A DNA stretch of 64,000 nt from Megascapheus bottae (Eukaryota > Chordata > Mammalia > Rodentia > Geomyidae). The stretch spans positions 31,517,525-31,581,524 of the forward strand of contig JANJXV010000010.1 in the NCBI GenBank assembly GCA_024803745.1, written 5' to 3'. This document shows, one piece after another, positions 36,221-49,422 of this stretch. A model generated the notes under the pieces. The model was not told the origin of the DNA. It searched no databases and saw only the letters and a list, made by a program, of their open reading frames with translations. The position numbers were made by a program, and so were the translations under genes. The number at the start of each line of letters is the position of its first letter. The stretch's first letter is position 1.

Positions 36221-36922
36221 GAGTGTGTGGTAGATAGAAATAATGTCCCAGTAAGCATGCTAATATGCTAACTTCTGGGGCCTGTAGCTACTGGTACAGG
36301 GAAAGGAAGAACCATGTGCAGAGATGCACTCTGATCAGCAGGACCTGGAACCTGGGCTGGGGAGATGATTCTGAATCACTCAGGTGGAGATCAATATTCT
36401 CTGAAGGGCCCTTAGAAGAAAAGTGAAGAGGACACAAAGGGTATAACCATCCAATGTGAGAAGCACTTGACCTGCTTTGCTGGCTTTAAAGATGGAGGCA
36501 GGGCTCAATCAATGCTTCTCCAAGATAGGACAGACAGGAACACAGATTAACTCCTAACCCCTCCAGAAAGGAGTACAGTCCTGAAAGCAACTTGATTTTA
36601 TCCCAGTGACTTTCATTTTAGACTTCTGAGCTTTACAGCTATCAGTTAAAAAAATCTGTATGGGGGCTGGGAATATGGCTCAGTGGTTGAGTGCTTGCCT
36701 AGTATGCATGAAGCCCTGGGTTGGATTCCTCAGTACCACATACCCAGAAAAAGTTGGAAGTGATGCTGTGGCTCAGGTGATAAGAGTGCTATCCCTGAGG
36801 AAAAGAAGCTCAGGGACAGTGCCCAGGCTCTGAGTTCAAGCTCTACGACTGTCAGAATAAATCTTTATGTTTTAAAACTATGAAGTTACTGGTAATTTGT
36901 TAAAGCACCAATAAGAAATGGA
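36221..36922 (+). mobile_element. MLT1-like MaLR LTR, split by a SINE
   Basis: Sense. 'tgctaatatgctaacttctg', 'cagaaaggagtacagtcctg', 'gacttctgagctttacagct' before the SINE and 'aaactatgaagttactggta', 'atttgttaaagcaccaataa' after it match the characteristic 3' half and end of MLT1 LTRs. Interrupted by the SINE at 36663-36856. Confidence 0.65.
36663..36856 (+). repeat. IDL-Geo-like dimeric SINE
   Basis: Sense copy with an ID-like left half (ATATGGCTCAGTGGTTGAGT, closer to canonical ID than other copies) and the right half (GCTGTGGCTCAGGTGATAAG, TGAGTTCAAGCTC). Imperfect duplication AAAAATCTGTATG (36650-36662) and ATAAATCTTTATG (36857-36869). Inserted in the MLT1-like LTR. Confidence 0.9.
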
Positions 36923-37128
36923 AGATGATTGATGAAGGGAGAGGATTGGGAGGTAGGTTGTTTGTCTATATTATTATGAGTGATGGGAGCTTCATTAAGA
37001 GCTTCATTCCTTTAAAGCTTTATTCTTCTCATGCTCTTTAAATAATGTATTTAATGTGGGATTTGCCAGTAGGTATTGCTAGAATTGGAATCTTTATTTT
37101 GAATTTCTTATAATGACTTTTAAAGGCT
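36923..37128. other. intronic, nothing recognised
   Basis: No supported feature. Confidence 0.4.
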
Positions 37129-37345
37129 GTGCTACGGTTTAGATAGGGTCTACATGTGTTCTCCCTCACTTAGTGGTCTGATAGGGTTGTATCAGGCACT
37201 ACCCTTGCAAAAGAGTAAAGGAGCCTCTTACTTCTTGTGGGAGAGAGTTGTCATAAAAGAGCCCCTCCCTTTCTAACTTCCTGTCTCACCTTGTAGTATG
37301 TACCTCTTGTCTGTGTTACCAGTGTCTGCCACCGCGAAGTGACAT
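37129..37345 (+). mobile_element. possible MaLR LTR fragment
   Basis: 'ggctgtgctacggtttagat' followed by a C-rich 'gagcccctccctttctaact' part resembles a MaLR LTR start and middle. The end is lost. Confidence 0.35.
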
Positions 37346-37639
37346 AGCTACTGGGCCCCTAACAAGTGTGGGTGCTGTGTGGTTGTTTGCATTTTCAGTT
37401 TTCAAAGTGTGAGGTGAACAGCTTCTTTTCCTCCTCCTTCTCCTCTTCTTTTTCCTCCTTGTTTTTACAAGTTGCATTACAGAAATGGGAAATGGATAAA
37501 TATAAACAGCTTCAGGTCCATCAAAACTTTGAGAAGAAGATACAGAGATTTAACATATATCCTCTTCCCTTAAACAATGATAGTCTCCTCCATTATTTTC
37601 ATCTTCCAACAGTGCGAAGTACTCTTACAACTAATTAAT
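37346..37639. other. intronic, nothing recognised
   Basis: Contains a short CCTCCTTCTCC pyrimidine run at 37429-37460. No gene supported. Confidence 0.35.
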
Positions 37640-38115
37640 CTATATGGATACATTATTGTCATACCAAGTCCACAGTTCACCTCAGGGCTCAGGTTTTGGG
37701 GTTTTCCATCCTATGCACTTGGACCAAATGAATAATGGCATGTATCCATCATTACAGAATCAAGTAAGTAATGTAACTACACTTCTGCTTAGTCATTTGA
37801 ACCACTCATCTATTTACTGCCCTTATTAGCTTTGTCTTTTCCAGAACATGATATATATTTAGAATCATACAATATGTGGCCATTTTAGATTGGCTTCTTT
37901 CACTTAGTATTAAAATCTTCTTCATATCTTTGTATGGTCTTATAGCTCATTTGTTATTAATGCTGAGCAATATTCAATTGTATTACAGTTCATTTATTCA
38001 TTTATCTACTTTGGTAACTCTCAAATTTGGGCTATTATGAATAAACACTCATGTGTAGGTTTAGATTAGATGTGTTTTCAACTCCTTTAGATAAATATCA
38101 ATAAGAGTGATTGCT
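37640..38115 (-). mobile_element. old LINE-1 (L1M-like) 3' fragment
   Basis: Antisense. 'gctgagcaatattcaattgt', 'cagttcatttattcatttat', 'gggctattatgaataaacac' and 'gagtgattgctggatcatat' correspond to the complement of the 3' end of ORF2/3' UTR in old mammalian L1s. A younger sense L1 3' end abuts it at 38126. Confidence 0.75.
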
Positions 38116-38125
38116 GGATCATATA

Positions 38126-38614
38126 AAAATCATATTAAGTGAAGTAAGCCAGACTCAAAGGAACTTAGGCTCAATGGTTTCCCTCATTTGTCATAATCAG
38201 TAGAAACCTTGGGCTCTCCTAGTAGAGATTTACAATAGAACAAAACCTAGATACATAAGACGATATAGAATGTCACTAAATGAAAGGACCTCCAGGATAT
38301 AGAAACAAAAGCCATATAATGAGTGATTGTTGTCCTTAATGTACTGTTATCTCTCAACTCTTTTGCTGTCCCTTGGTTATCTCATATTGTTACAGTATTT
38401 CACTTGGTCATCTGATATATTTATATATGCATATTTGGTTATTTGAAGTAGGATAGGGAAGGGGGGAAAACAAGATGAGGGGTGGGGTGGGGGGAGGGAA
38501 ATGGGGACCATGACATGAGAAAGGGTATCAATGTTTGTGAAGTAATGCACCTTCTATCTGGTGAATTTAATGTAACCCTTAGATTAATTATAATAACAAT
38601 ATATGGAAAAAAGA
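38126..38614 (+). mobile_element. LINE-1 3' end, 5'-truncated
   Basis: Sense copy of the lineage's L1 3' part. AAAATCATATTAAGTGAAGT, GGACCTCCAGGATATAGAAA, the G-rich run at 38459-38508, TATCAATGTTTGTGAAGTAA and a terminal AACAATATATGG. It is the antiparallel equivalent of the 3' end of the full-length L1 at 39435. Confidence 0.88.
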
Positions 38615-39420
38615 GTTGATGTAGTTTTCTGACGAAACTAGTAAACTCTCCCCCAACACTTATTATCTTGCACTCTGGCATATTCTCTGGCATTTGATGT
38701 TAGTGCTCCGGGTTTGAGACATTCTACTTGTATACTAGTATCTCATTGTCATTTACAAAACTATTTTGGACACTGGATAAGATTACTTCTTTTGAGTAGC
38801 TGAGCTCTAGACATGCTACATGAAAGCTACTCACCATTGCTAGCCCCCCTCCCTCCACAGTACTCAGTATTAACATGTCCCAAAAGAAGAGAGCCAGGAG
38901 AGAAAAATAAAATCAAAGAGAAAAAGGTATCAAGCCTGAAAGATCATGGATGGGGAAGCCACGCTCTGAGTTCTATAGGAGCTTCCATAATAAAAGATTT
39001 GGAATTACTTAATTAATTAATTTTAGAGAAAGAGAAAGAAAGGAAGGAGGCAGATTAAGAGTGTGAGGCAGAGTGTAGAAGATCAGGGAGAGAAGGGACA
39101 GAAAATGAGTAGACTTAGGCAAGAAAAAAATGGGGAGGATTTTTCCTATTAGATAAGTGTGCCTCTACTATACAAGCTACAAATGAGCAAATTTCTCTTC
39201 TTTCATTTTTGTCCTGATCCTGACTCATTTCTCCTTCCTGATCCTACATGATTTCTCCCATCAGTTTAGCACTATATACGGCTATACTCATAAACATATG
39301 TGAATTCATTGAAGGTATACCACATTTACTGGGGATTGCAAGGGTTGAGATGCATACATTTTGGCTAAATTCCAAGGAGAAATGGTCTTTTGAGAAGTAT
39401 AGCCAGAAACTAGTTAAATG
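38615..39420. other. intronic, nothing recognised
   Basis: Spacer between two L1 insertions. Purine-rich at 39025-39135. No gene supported. Confidence 0.4.
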
Positions 39421-40227
39421 GTATTAAATTTCTTTTTTAATATTTTTATTGTAATTAATAAAAGGGTTACATGATATTTGCCAGATAGAAGGTGCATTAA
39501 TTCACATACATTGATACCCTTTCACATGTCTTGGTACCCATTACCCTCCCCCCCACCCCCCCATCTTGGTTTTCCCCCTTCCCTATCAAATTTCAAATAA
39601 CCAAATACAAATAAATTCAATATATCAGATAACAAAGTGAAATACTGCAACAATATGAGATATCCAGGGGACAGCAAAGGAGATGAAAAATAACATAGTA
39701 CATTAAGGAGAACAATCATTCGTTATATGGCTTTTGTTTCAATATCCTGGAGGTCCTTTCAATTAGCTTCATACTATATGGCCTTATGTATCAAGGTTTT
39801 GCTCTATTGCAGATCTCTGCTAGTAGAGCCCAAGGTTTCTACTGATTATAACAAATGAGGGAAACCATTGAGCCTAAGTTCCTTTGAGTCTGGCTTACTT
39901 CACTTAATATGATTTTTTCTAAGTCTTTCCATTTCCTAATAAATGGGTCAATGTCATTTTTTCTGACAGCAGCATAGAATTCCATTGTGTACAAATACCA
40001 CAACTTGTTGATCCTCTAATCAACTGAGGGACATCTAGGTTGGTTCATATCTTTGCTATGGTGAATAGTGCTGCAATGAACATTGTTGTGCTAGTGGATT
40101 TAGTATTCCCTAGATTCTGGATGGTTGAGTAAATGCCAAGTAGTGGAATTGCTGGGTCATAGGAGAGTTCTATGTTTAGCCTTTTGAGGCACTGCCATAC
40201 TGCTTTCCATAGTGGTTGAATGAGTTT

Positions 40228-43200
40228 TCACTCCCACCAACAGTGTAGTAGTGATCCCTCCTGGCCACATCCCCTCCAGCATCTGTTATTATTCGTTTTC
40301 CTGATCTTGGCCATTCTAACTGGAGTGAAGTGGAATCTTAGAGTTGTTTTGATTTGCATTTCTTTTATGACCAGAGATGTTGAGCATTTCTTCATGTGTC
40401 TATAGGCCATTTTTGTTTCTTCTTCAGAGAAGACTCTCTTTAAGTCTTTGGCCCATTTTTTAATGGGATGGTTGTTACTTTGGAGATTAGTTTTGGAGTG
40501 ATTCAATTTTTTGAGTTGTTGATATATTTTAGATATGAGGCCTTTGTCCATTGTTTGGTTGGTGTAGACCTTCTCCCACTCTGTAGGCTTCCTAATTAAT
40601 TTACTAGCTATGTCCTTTGCCATACAAAAGCTCTGCAGTTTAATGCAGTCCTACTTATCCAGCCTTTCTCTGATTTGTTGTGATTCTTAGTCCTTATTAA
40701 GAAAGTTTTGAGCTGTGCCAAGGAGGCCTAGTGTATCTCCTATTCCTTCTTGTAAAGTTTTCAGTGTGTCAGCTTTTACCTCCAGGTCTTTGATCCATTT
40801 GGAGTTAATTCTAGTGCAGGGTGACAAAGAAGGATCCAACTTTAGTTTTCTGCAGGTGCTTAACCAGTTCTGCCAGCACAACTTGTTGAAGAGGCTGTCT
40901 TTTTTCCATTCTATTTTTTTGGCTCCCTTGTCAAAGATTAGGTGGCCATAGGTCTGTGGTTTAATATCTAGGTCCTCAGTTCTAGTCCATTGGTGTTCAG
41001 GCCTGATCTTGTGCCAGTACCAAGCTGTTTTGATAATTATAGCCCTGTAATAGAGTCTAAAGTTTGGAATTGAAATTCCTCCTGCACTCTTCTTTCTGCT
41101 AAGAAATGTTTTTGCTATATGGGATCTTTTATTATTTCATATGAAATTTTGGATTGCCTCTTGTATTTCTTTAAAGAATGCCATTGGGATATTGATGGGT
41201 ATTGCGTTGAATTTGTAGATAGCCCTTGGCAAGATTGTCATTTTCACAATGTTGATTCTTCCAATCCAGGAGCATGGGAGGTTTTTCCATTTCCTTAGTT
41301 CTGCTTTAATTTCCTCTTTTAGGGTTTTAAAGTTTTCATCAAAAAGGTCCTTTACATTCTTAGTTAAGCTAATTCCTAGGTACTTTATTTACTTTGAGGC
41401 TATTACAAAAGGAGTTGCTTTCCTGATTGTTGCCTCATTCCTCTCAGTGTTGGCATAGAGGAAGGCAGTTGATTTTTGAGGGTTAATTTTATACCCTGCT
41501 ACCCTTTCAAAGTTTTGAATCAGCTCAAGGAGCTTGGGAGTAGAGTCTATAGGATTCTTTAAATACAGAATCATGTCATCTGCAAAGAGGGATAGTTTTA
41601 CTTTCTCTTTCCCTACTTGGATCCCCTTTATGCTTGCTTCTTGCCTTATTGCTCTGGCTAGGAATTCTAATACTATGTTAAAGAGGAGTGGAGAGAGTGG
41701 GCATCCTTGTCTCGTTCCTGATTTTAGAGGGAATGGCTTTAAATTTTCACCATTAAGTGTAATACTAGCAGTGGGGTTGTCATACACAGCCTTTATTATG
41801 CTGAGGAATGTTCCATGGATTCCTAGTTTCTCCAGAGCTTTTAACATAAAGGGGTGTTGGATCTTGTCAAATGCCTTTTCCACATCTATTGAGACAATCA
41901 TGTGATTTTTGTCCTTGCTCCTGTTGATGTGTTGAATTATATTAATTGATTTGCGTATGTTGAACCAGCTTTGCCTCCCTGTGATGAATCCAGTTTGATC
42001 ATAGTGTATAATTTTTTTGATGAGTTGTTGTAGACGGTTGGCCAGTATTTTGTTGAGAAGTTTTGCATCGATGTTCATCAAAGAAATAGGTCTATAGTTC
42101 TCTTTCTTTGATGAATCTCTGTCTGGTTTGGGGATGAGGGTTATACTGGCTTCATAGAATGAGTTTGGTAAAGAACCTTCATTTTCAATTTCGTTGAAGA
42201 GCTTGAGGAGTATTGGTGTGAGCTCTGCTTTGAAGACCTTATAGAATTCAGCTGTGAATCCATCTGGCCCTGAGCTTTTCTTAGGTGGAAGTTCTCTAAT
42301 TGCCATTTCTATTTCAGAGCTTGAAATAGGCCTGTTGAGTTGGCTTAGTTCTTCTTGGTTCAGTGCGGGTCTGTTAATATTGGCTAGGAATTCATCCATT
42401 TCATCTAGATTCTCAAATTTGTTGGTGTAAAGGTTTGAGAAGTATTCCCTAATGATATTCTGGATCTTGGTCATCTCTGTTGTGATTTTACCATTTTCGT
42501 CTGCGATTTTGTTTATTTCGATATGCTCTCTTCTTTTTTTGGTAAGATTTGCTAAGGGTTTGTCAATTGTGTTAATTCTTTCAAAGAACCAACTCCTTGT
42601 TTTGTTGATTCTTTCCATAGTTTTTTTGGATTCCAAATCATTTAATTCTGCTTTGATTTTTAATAATTTGCTTTCTTCTACTGGGATTAGGGTTGGTTTG
42701 TTGCTCTTTTTCCAGGAGCTTAAGGTGAGACATTGACTTGTTGGTTTGTGATTTTTCCAAGTGGTTGTTGTAGGCACTCGGTGCTATAAATTTTCCTCTG
42801 AGTACTGCCTTTGCTGTGTCCCAAAGGAGTTGGTATTTTGTGTGCTTCTTATTGTTAAATTTCATAAACTGTTGGATTTCTGTTCTTATCTCTTCGATGA
42901 CCCATTGGTGATTCAACAATGTGTTGTTCAGTCTCCATGAGTTATAGGGTTTTCATTGGTGGAGATGTGTGTTCAGTACCAATTTGATGCCTTTGTGGTC
43001 TGAGAGTGTGCATGGAATAATTTCAGTGTTTCTGAATCTGACTAGGTCTGTTTTATGGCCTAAGATGTGGTCTATTTTGGAAAATGTTCCATGTGCTACT
43101 GAGAAAAATGTATATTGTGTTGTTGCTGGGTGGAATATTCTGCAGATGTCTGTTATATCTAGTTGGTCTATATAGTTGTTCAGTTCTAAGGTTTTTGCCT

Positions 43201-43672
43201 TGTTGATCTGTTCATAGGTGAGAGTGGTGTGTTAAAGTCACCAACAATCAGTGTGTTTCGATCTATGTATGGTTTCAGTGTAAGTAAAGTTTGCTTGATG
43301 AAGTTCAGAGCTCTGGGACTGGGTGTGTATATATTTAGGATTGTTATGTCTTCCTGGCGGAAAGATCCCTTTAGTAGTATATAGTAACCTTCTTTGTCTT
43401 TTCTTACTAATTTTAGTTTGAAGTCTATTTTATCTGATATGAGGATGGCAATTCGAGCCTGTTTATGGGGGCTGTTAGCTTGATAGAGCTTATTCCAACC
43501 GCTCACTTTCAAAAGATGATTGTTTTTTGGGGGTAAGATGTATCTCATGAAGACAGCAGAATGATGGCTCTTGCTTTTTGATCCAACTAGACAGCCTATG
43601 CCATTTAATTGGAGAGTTAAGTCCATTGATATTGAGAGTTAGGATTGAGAGATATTTATTAGTTCCTACCAT
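40228..43672 (-). pseudogene. L1 ORF2 (endonuclease / reverse transcriptase), disrupted
   Basis: Domains in order on the minus strand. Endonuclease: LTLNINGLNSPIK start at 43672, HEIHLT, then GDFNTPLSPMNRSTRQK near 43200. Linker: LWDTAKAVLRGKF near 42840. Reverse transcriptase at 42777-41389: [34 protein letters not shown] and the catalytic [13 protein letters not shown]-terminal cysteine segment [17 protein letters not shown] at about 40230-40290. Frames shift at about 43540 and again around 42900 and 42750. Stops occur near 43186, 41389 and between 40880 and 40620. The longest intact piece is 462 codons. No functional product is expected from this copy. Confidence 0.93.
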
Positions 43673-44085
43673 TTTTAAAAGCTTTTATTAGGGCCTGTGT
43701 CTTGACAGTTCTTGTGGTCCTTAGATGGTATGCTGTTTAGGTGCCATTTCTTTCCCTATATTGCATTTATTTTGGTTTTCTATGTATAGAACATCTTTGA
43801 GAATTCTCTGTAGTGTTGGTTTTGTTGCTACATATGCAGCTTTTCCCTGGAATGGAATGTTTTTATTGTTCCCTCAGTTATGAATGAGAGCTTAGCTGGG
43901 TACAGTATTCTTGGGTGGTAGTTATGTGACTTCAGGACATGACATATATGCTTCCAGTCACTTCTTGGTTGCATGGTCTCTGCTGAGAAATCTGGGGTTA
44001 TTCTGATTGGTTTTCCTTTATAGGTTATTGATCCCTTTTCCCTGGCTGCCTTTAGGATCCTCTCTTTGGTTTCTATTGATACAGT

Positions 44086-44904
44086 TCAGATTACGATGTG
44101 GCGATAGGATGTTCTTTTCTGGTCAGGTCTGTTTGGGGTTCTAAAAGCTTCTTGTATCTGGATGGGCCTGCCCTTCTGGATATTTGGGAAATTCTCTGAG
44201 ATGATTCCCTGAAGTATATTTCCAATACCATTGACCTCTTTCTCCATGCCCTCCTCAATACCAATTAGTCTTAAATTAGGCTTCCTAATTGTATCTTGGA
44301 CCTCCTGAAGAGCTCTCTCATTTTTCCTAGATTTGGATTGACTCATTTTCTGTTCTTTCTCTATAATAACTAAATTATCTTCAGCCCCGGAAATTCTCTC
44401 CTCTCCATTGTCTAACCTGCTATCAAAGCTATCTACTTTATTTTTCATCTCCCTTGCTTCTAATTGCTCATTTTTGATGCCTTGCATCTCTTCTTTTAGA
44501 TCATGTATGGATTTCTTTAGCTCCTTGATTTCCATTTGAGTGGTTAGCTCAGTAGCTTTATTTTCTTTGGACATTTGCTGGAGTTTGGTCACCTTTTTAT
44601 TTGTGGATTCTATAAATTCATCCATCTTTCTTTGAAAAACCTTTATTATGGCCTCCTTTATGGCTTCTTCTTTTTCACTTATCACTTTGTTTATGGTTTC
44701 CTCTTGTTTAGCTATGGCTTCCTCCCTTATCTCTTTCTTTATATTTTCACATTTTTCATTAATGATGTTTATCAATTGCATTTGCATAGCACTTGGAAGA
44801 GTCTCCTCTAGGTTTGCCAGTGACTGTTCCCTTGTCTGTTTACATTGGGTGGTGGATGTTGTTTCTTGATTTGACATTTTTCTTGAGTTTCTTGTTCTGC
44901 CCAT
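44086..44904 (-). pseudogene. L1 ORF1, truncated by a stop
   Basis: 272 codons starting MGRTRNSRKMSN. Residues about 60-190 are very rich in K and E with a hydrophobic periodicity, the trimerising coiled coil of L1 ORF1p. From about 200 the RNA-binding part begins (NLRLIGIEEG, then NIQKGRPIQIQEAFRTPNR). The frame stops with TGA straight after RHIVI, where intact ORF1p continues into the rest of its RNA-binding and C-terminal domains. Recognisable ORF1 sequence runs on in frame downstream until a second stop (TAG) near 43823. So this is a nonsense-truncated ORF1. Confidence 0.9.
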
Positions 44905-46707
44905 TTGAAAATGGGAGCAAGATTAATACTAAACACGATTATAGTTTTTCAGATATAACCAACCTAGACCTCTGTAGCTGGCAGACACTAGATGTTCACA
45001 AGTTTTGATTGGTGTTATCACTCTTTCTTTTTGTGCACTTACAGACCAGTCTAATACAACCACTGATAAGTGACTTATACCCAAAACAATAAGCCTCTCA
45101 ATCCAATCTCTATTGTCTTTAAGTCCCTCTGAGCCTAGAGAATAATTAAACACCAAGATATACAGTATTGCTCAACAGCCATCAAGTGTAGATCCATGCA
45201 TTATAAGGGTTGAAAGACGAACAGAGGACCAGAAATAGAAAACTAGAATGAGAGAGGTCAGGGGAGGTACAAGAGGATTAACGTAGGAGTGTAAGATTAT
45301 TATAGTAATGAAGAAAAGGTATAGCGTAAGGATAACTGACCTAAGTTGGTAAGTAGGTAGCGTATTTGAGTACAAAGTTTGGAAAGTATTAGAATAAAAC
45401 TTATGTGTTGCTGCACGACTAGCTCTTAGCCCAACCAGTGGCCTCACAGTGGACCATGGGATGGATCTGCGAGCTTCAGTCTGAGCGTGCTGGGCAGATG
45501 TTTTCCTGTGCTGCTTCCAGGGGTGGCCTCCAGCCAAGGGTCTGGGGTTTGAGAGTTTCCAAGGGCTCTCAGTAGGACCAGCAGGAGAGAGCTCTGTTCC
45601 CAGGGGTGGTGCCCAGCTGAGGACATGGGCTCCAAGGGCGGAGCCTCGCCTTTTTGATTCTCAGAAGGCTTGGCTGCTGGTGGGCCCTTCAGATCCCTGC
45701 TGTTTCCACTGCTTTGTCGGAGATTCTGTGACTGTGGGGGGCCCCTCGGTGCTGTCTTGCTCAGGATTCCCAGCTGGAGGATGCCCTGCTCAAGAATTGA
45801 GGGGGGGCAGATGCTGGCTCCTATTTTCCCCGCACACCCTACCCGCTGTTGTAAGGCAGAGTACCAGTGCCCTCCACTCTCCAGATCCAGTGGCCTGGGA
45901 GAGGAGCCTGTTGGGCGGGTGGGAGCTGGGACAGCCCCGCCTCCCCTGGTGGAGTGCTGAGTCTTAGGGTCTGCCCACCTGTCAGTCTCCAGTCAGAGGG
46001 ATGGGAGTTGAGCCCATTGGGTGGGTGGGAGTTGGGTCAGCTCTGCCTCCCTTGGTGGGGTGCTGGGTCTTAGCACCGCCTGCCTGTCAATCTCCAGTCA
46101 ATGGCCTGAGGGAAGGGACAGGATTCTAAATTCCTTGCCCCCGGCTCCTGCCAGTCTTTCTCGGGCGGGGTGGAGGGGTCTGAGTTAAGTTCTATTGCTT
46201 GGCACCCACTCTGCTTTCCCTATGTGTTTGGGGACGCGCTGTATTACACACGCCTCTGCGTTCAGTCTGTGGGTGATCCACAGTGGTGGGGAGTCTTTTT
46301 CACTCCCTTCTGGTCTCCTCTGCCACCTGTGTTCCGTGTCTGGGTTCCACTGCTTGCTGTTCTGGTTCCGTCTGGGTTCCGCTGCTTCTGCCGCGTGCTG
46401 GCCCGGTTCTATGCTGGTTTCTGCAGCGGTCGGGCTGCCCGGCCCAGCGCCCTCCGCCGCCGCTTTTTGCGGCTTGGAGCTGGCAGTGAGGTGTGGGGGA
46501 GAGGTCCTCACGTTCTGAATTCTTTGAGAAAGTTGGATGTGAGCTTTATCTGGATTTCTTTTCCGGTTTGAGTCCTTCTCTGTTGCCTTTTGAGTTTGTT
46601 GTTGTGGATTTCTGAAGATAATTGGCTCGTGGGACTCCCTGGTTCTCTCTTTTTGTGAGAGAGAGCTAGGCAGTGTCCCTATTGTCTCGGCACCATCTTC
46701 CTTCCCA
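44905..46707 (-). promoter_or_regulatory. L1 5' UTR / internal promoter
   Basis: About 1.8 kb between the L1 5' end and ORF1. The 5'-most kilobase (45400-46560 on +) is far richer in G+C and CpG than anything else in the window, as expected for an L1 promoter region. It contains two tandem units of about 100 bp (45897-45997 and 45998-46100). Open frames on both strands here are a result of the base composition. Confidence 0.75.
45897..46100. repeat. two-copy tandem repeat in L1 5' UTR
   Basis: Copy 1 (45897-45997) and copy 2 (45998-46100) share GGCGGGTGGGAGCTGGG / GGTGGGTGGGAGTTGGG, CTCCCCTGGTGGAGTGCTG / CTCCCTTGGTGGGGTGCTG and GTCAGTCTCCAGTCA / GTCAATCTCCAGTCA. They differ mainly by transitions. 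Confidence 0.85.
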
Positions 46708-46721
46708 GTATTAAATTTCTT

Positions 46722-48729
<2,008 letters not shown>

Positions 48730-48830
48730 CTACAGTTTGAAGAAGATCATAATCTTTACGCAATAGAGAACACTCAGATTCTAATATTGAAGCATAGTGA
48801 GGTTATTTCAGAAATTAAAAATCAGCATTA

Positions 48831-49018
48831 GGGCTGGGAGTTTGGCCTAATGGTAGAGTGCTTGCCTAGCATACACGAAGACCCAGGTTCGATTCCTAGG
48901 TACCACATAAATAGAAAAAAGCCGGAAGTGGTGCTGAGGCTCAAGCGATAGAGCTCTAGCCTTGAAAAAGTCCAAGGACAGTGCTCAGGCCCTGAGCTCA
49001 AGCCCAGGACTGGCAAAA
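48831..49018 (+). repeat. IDL-Geo-like dimeric SINE, antisense to RNLS
   Basis: Sense on +. GGGCTGGGAGTTTGGCCTAA, GGTTCGATTCCTAGG, TGAGGCTCAAGCGATAGAG, CTGAGCTCAAGCCCAGG, A9 tail. Duplication with one mismatch: AAAAATCAGCATTA (48817-48830) and AAAAATTAGCATTA (49019-49032). It lies 165 bp upstream of the RNLS exon acceptor. Confidence 0.95.
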
Positions 49019-49032
49019 AAAAATTAGCATTA

Positions 49033-49365
49033 GCATTTCTATGCAATAGAGAAATCTATCTGTCACATAAATCCAAGGATGAAGAATCTGTGTATATATC
49101 ATGGGGTTATTATATATTAGTGAAACTTATAACTAAGATAGTACAATTATGACCAATGGTAATTGAAACTAATAATAAACTAATCCTAATTGGGGAAAGA
49201 GGATGTTTTAGAGAACAAATTGCCACATATTGCCAAAGGATTGGAAGGAAGGATAACAAGAGTACTTAATAGGTACTGATAATGATACAGTTATATTTAC
49301 TGGTATTTTAATTTTTTCTGATCCACTAGAGTGAAGGTTCTTCAGGGCAGGGCCTATTGTTATAT
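49033..49365. other. intronic, nothing recognised
   Basis: No supported feature. Confidence 0.4.
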
Positions 49366-49370
49366 AAATT

Positions 49371-49374
<4 letters not shown>

Positions 49375-49415
<41 letters not shown>
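49375..49415. repeat. (CA)n microsatellite in SINE tail
   Basis: About 20 CA units between the target-site duplication and the T-run of the SINE tail. Confidence 0.95.

Positions 49416-49422
<7 letters not shown>

Larger units (their letters stand above)
39435..46707 (-). mobile_element. full-length LINE-1 (7.27 kb) in RNLS intron
   Basis: Complete L1 on the minus strand, same sense as RNLS. A perfect 14-bp target-site duplication GTATTAAATTTCTT lies at 39421-39434 and 46708-46721. The 5' end (minus strand) reads TGGGAAGGAAGATGGTGCCG, with an AAGATGG core like the YY1 site at the start of human L1. Order: GC-rich 5' UTR (46707-44905), ORF1 (44904-44086), ORF2 (about 43672-40228), 3' UTR with a G-rich tract (C-rich on + at 39545-39562), short A-rich tail. 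Both ORFs are broken, so it is not autonomous now. Long LINE-1 coding remnants are kept, so it is younger than the L1M fragments nearby. Confidence 0.96.

Noticed and set aside
45670..46073. GC-rich plus-strand frames of 68-96 codons
   Set aside because: They lie in the L1 5' UTR on the strand opposite to the element; GC-rich sequence has few stop codons.
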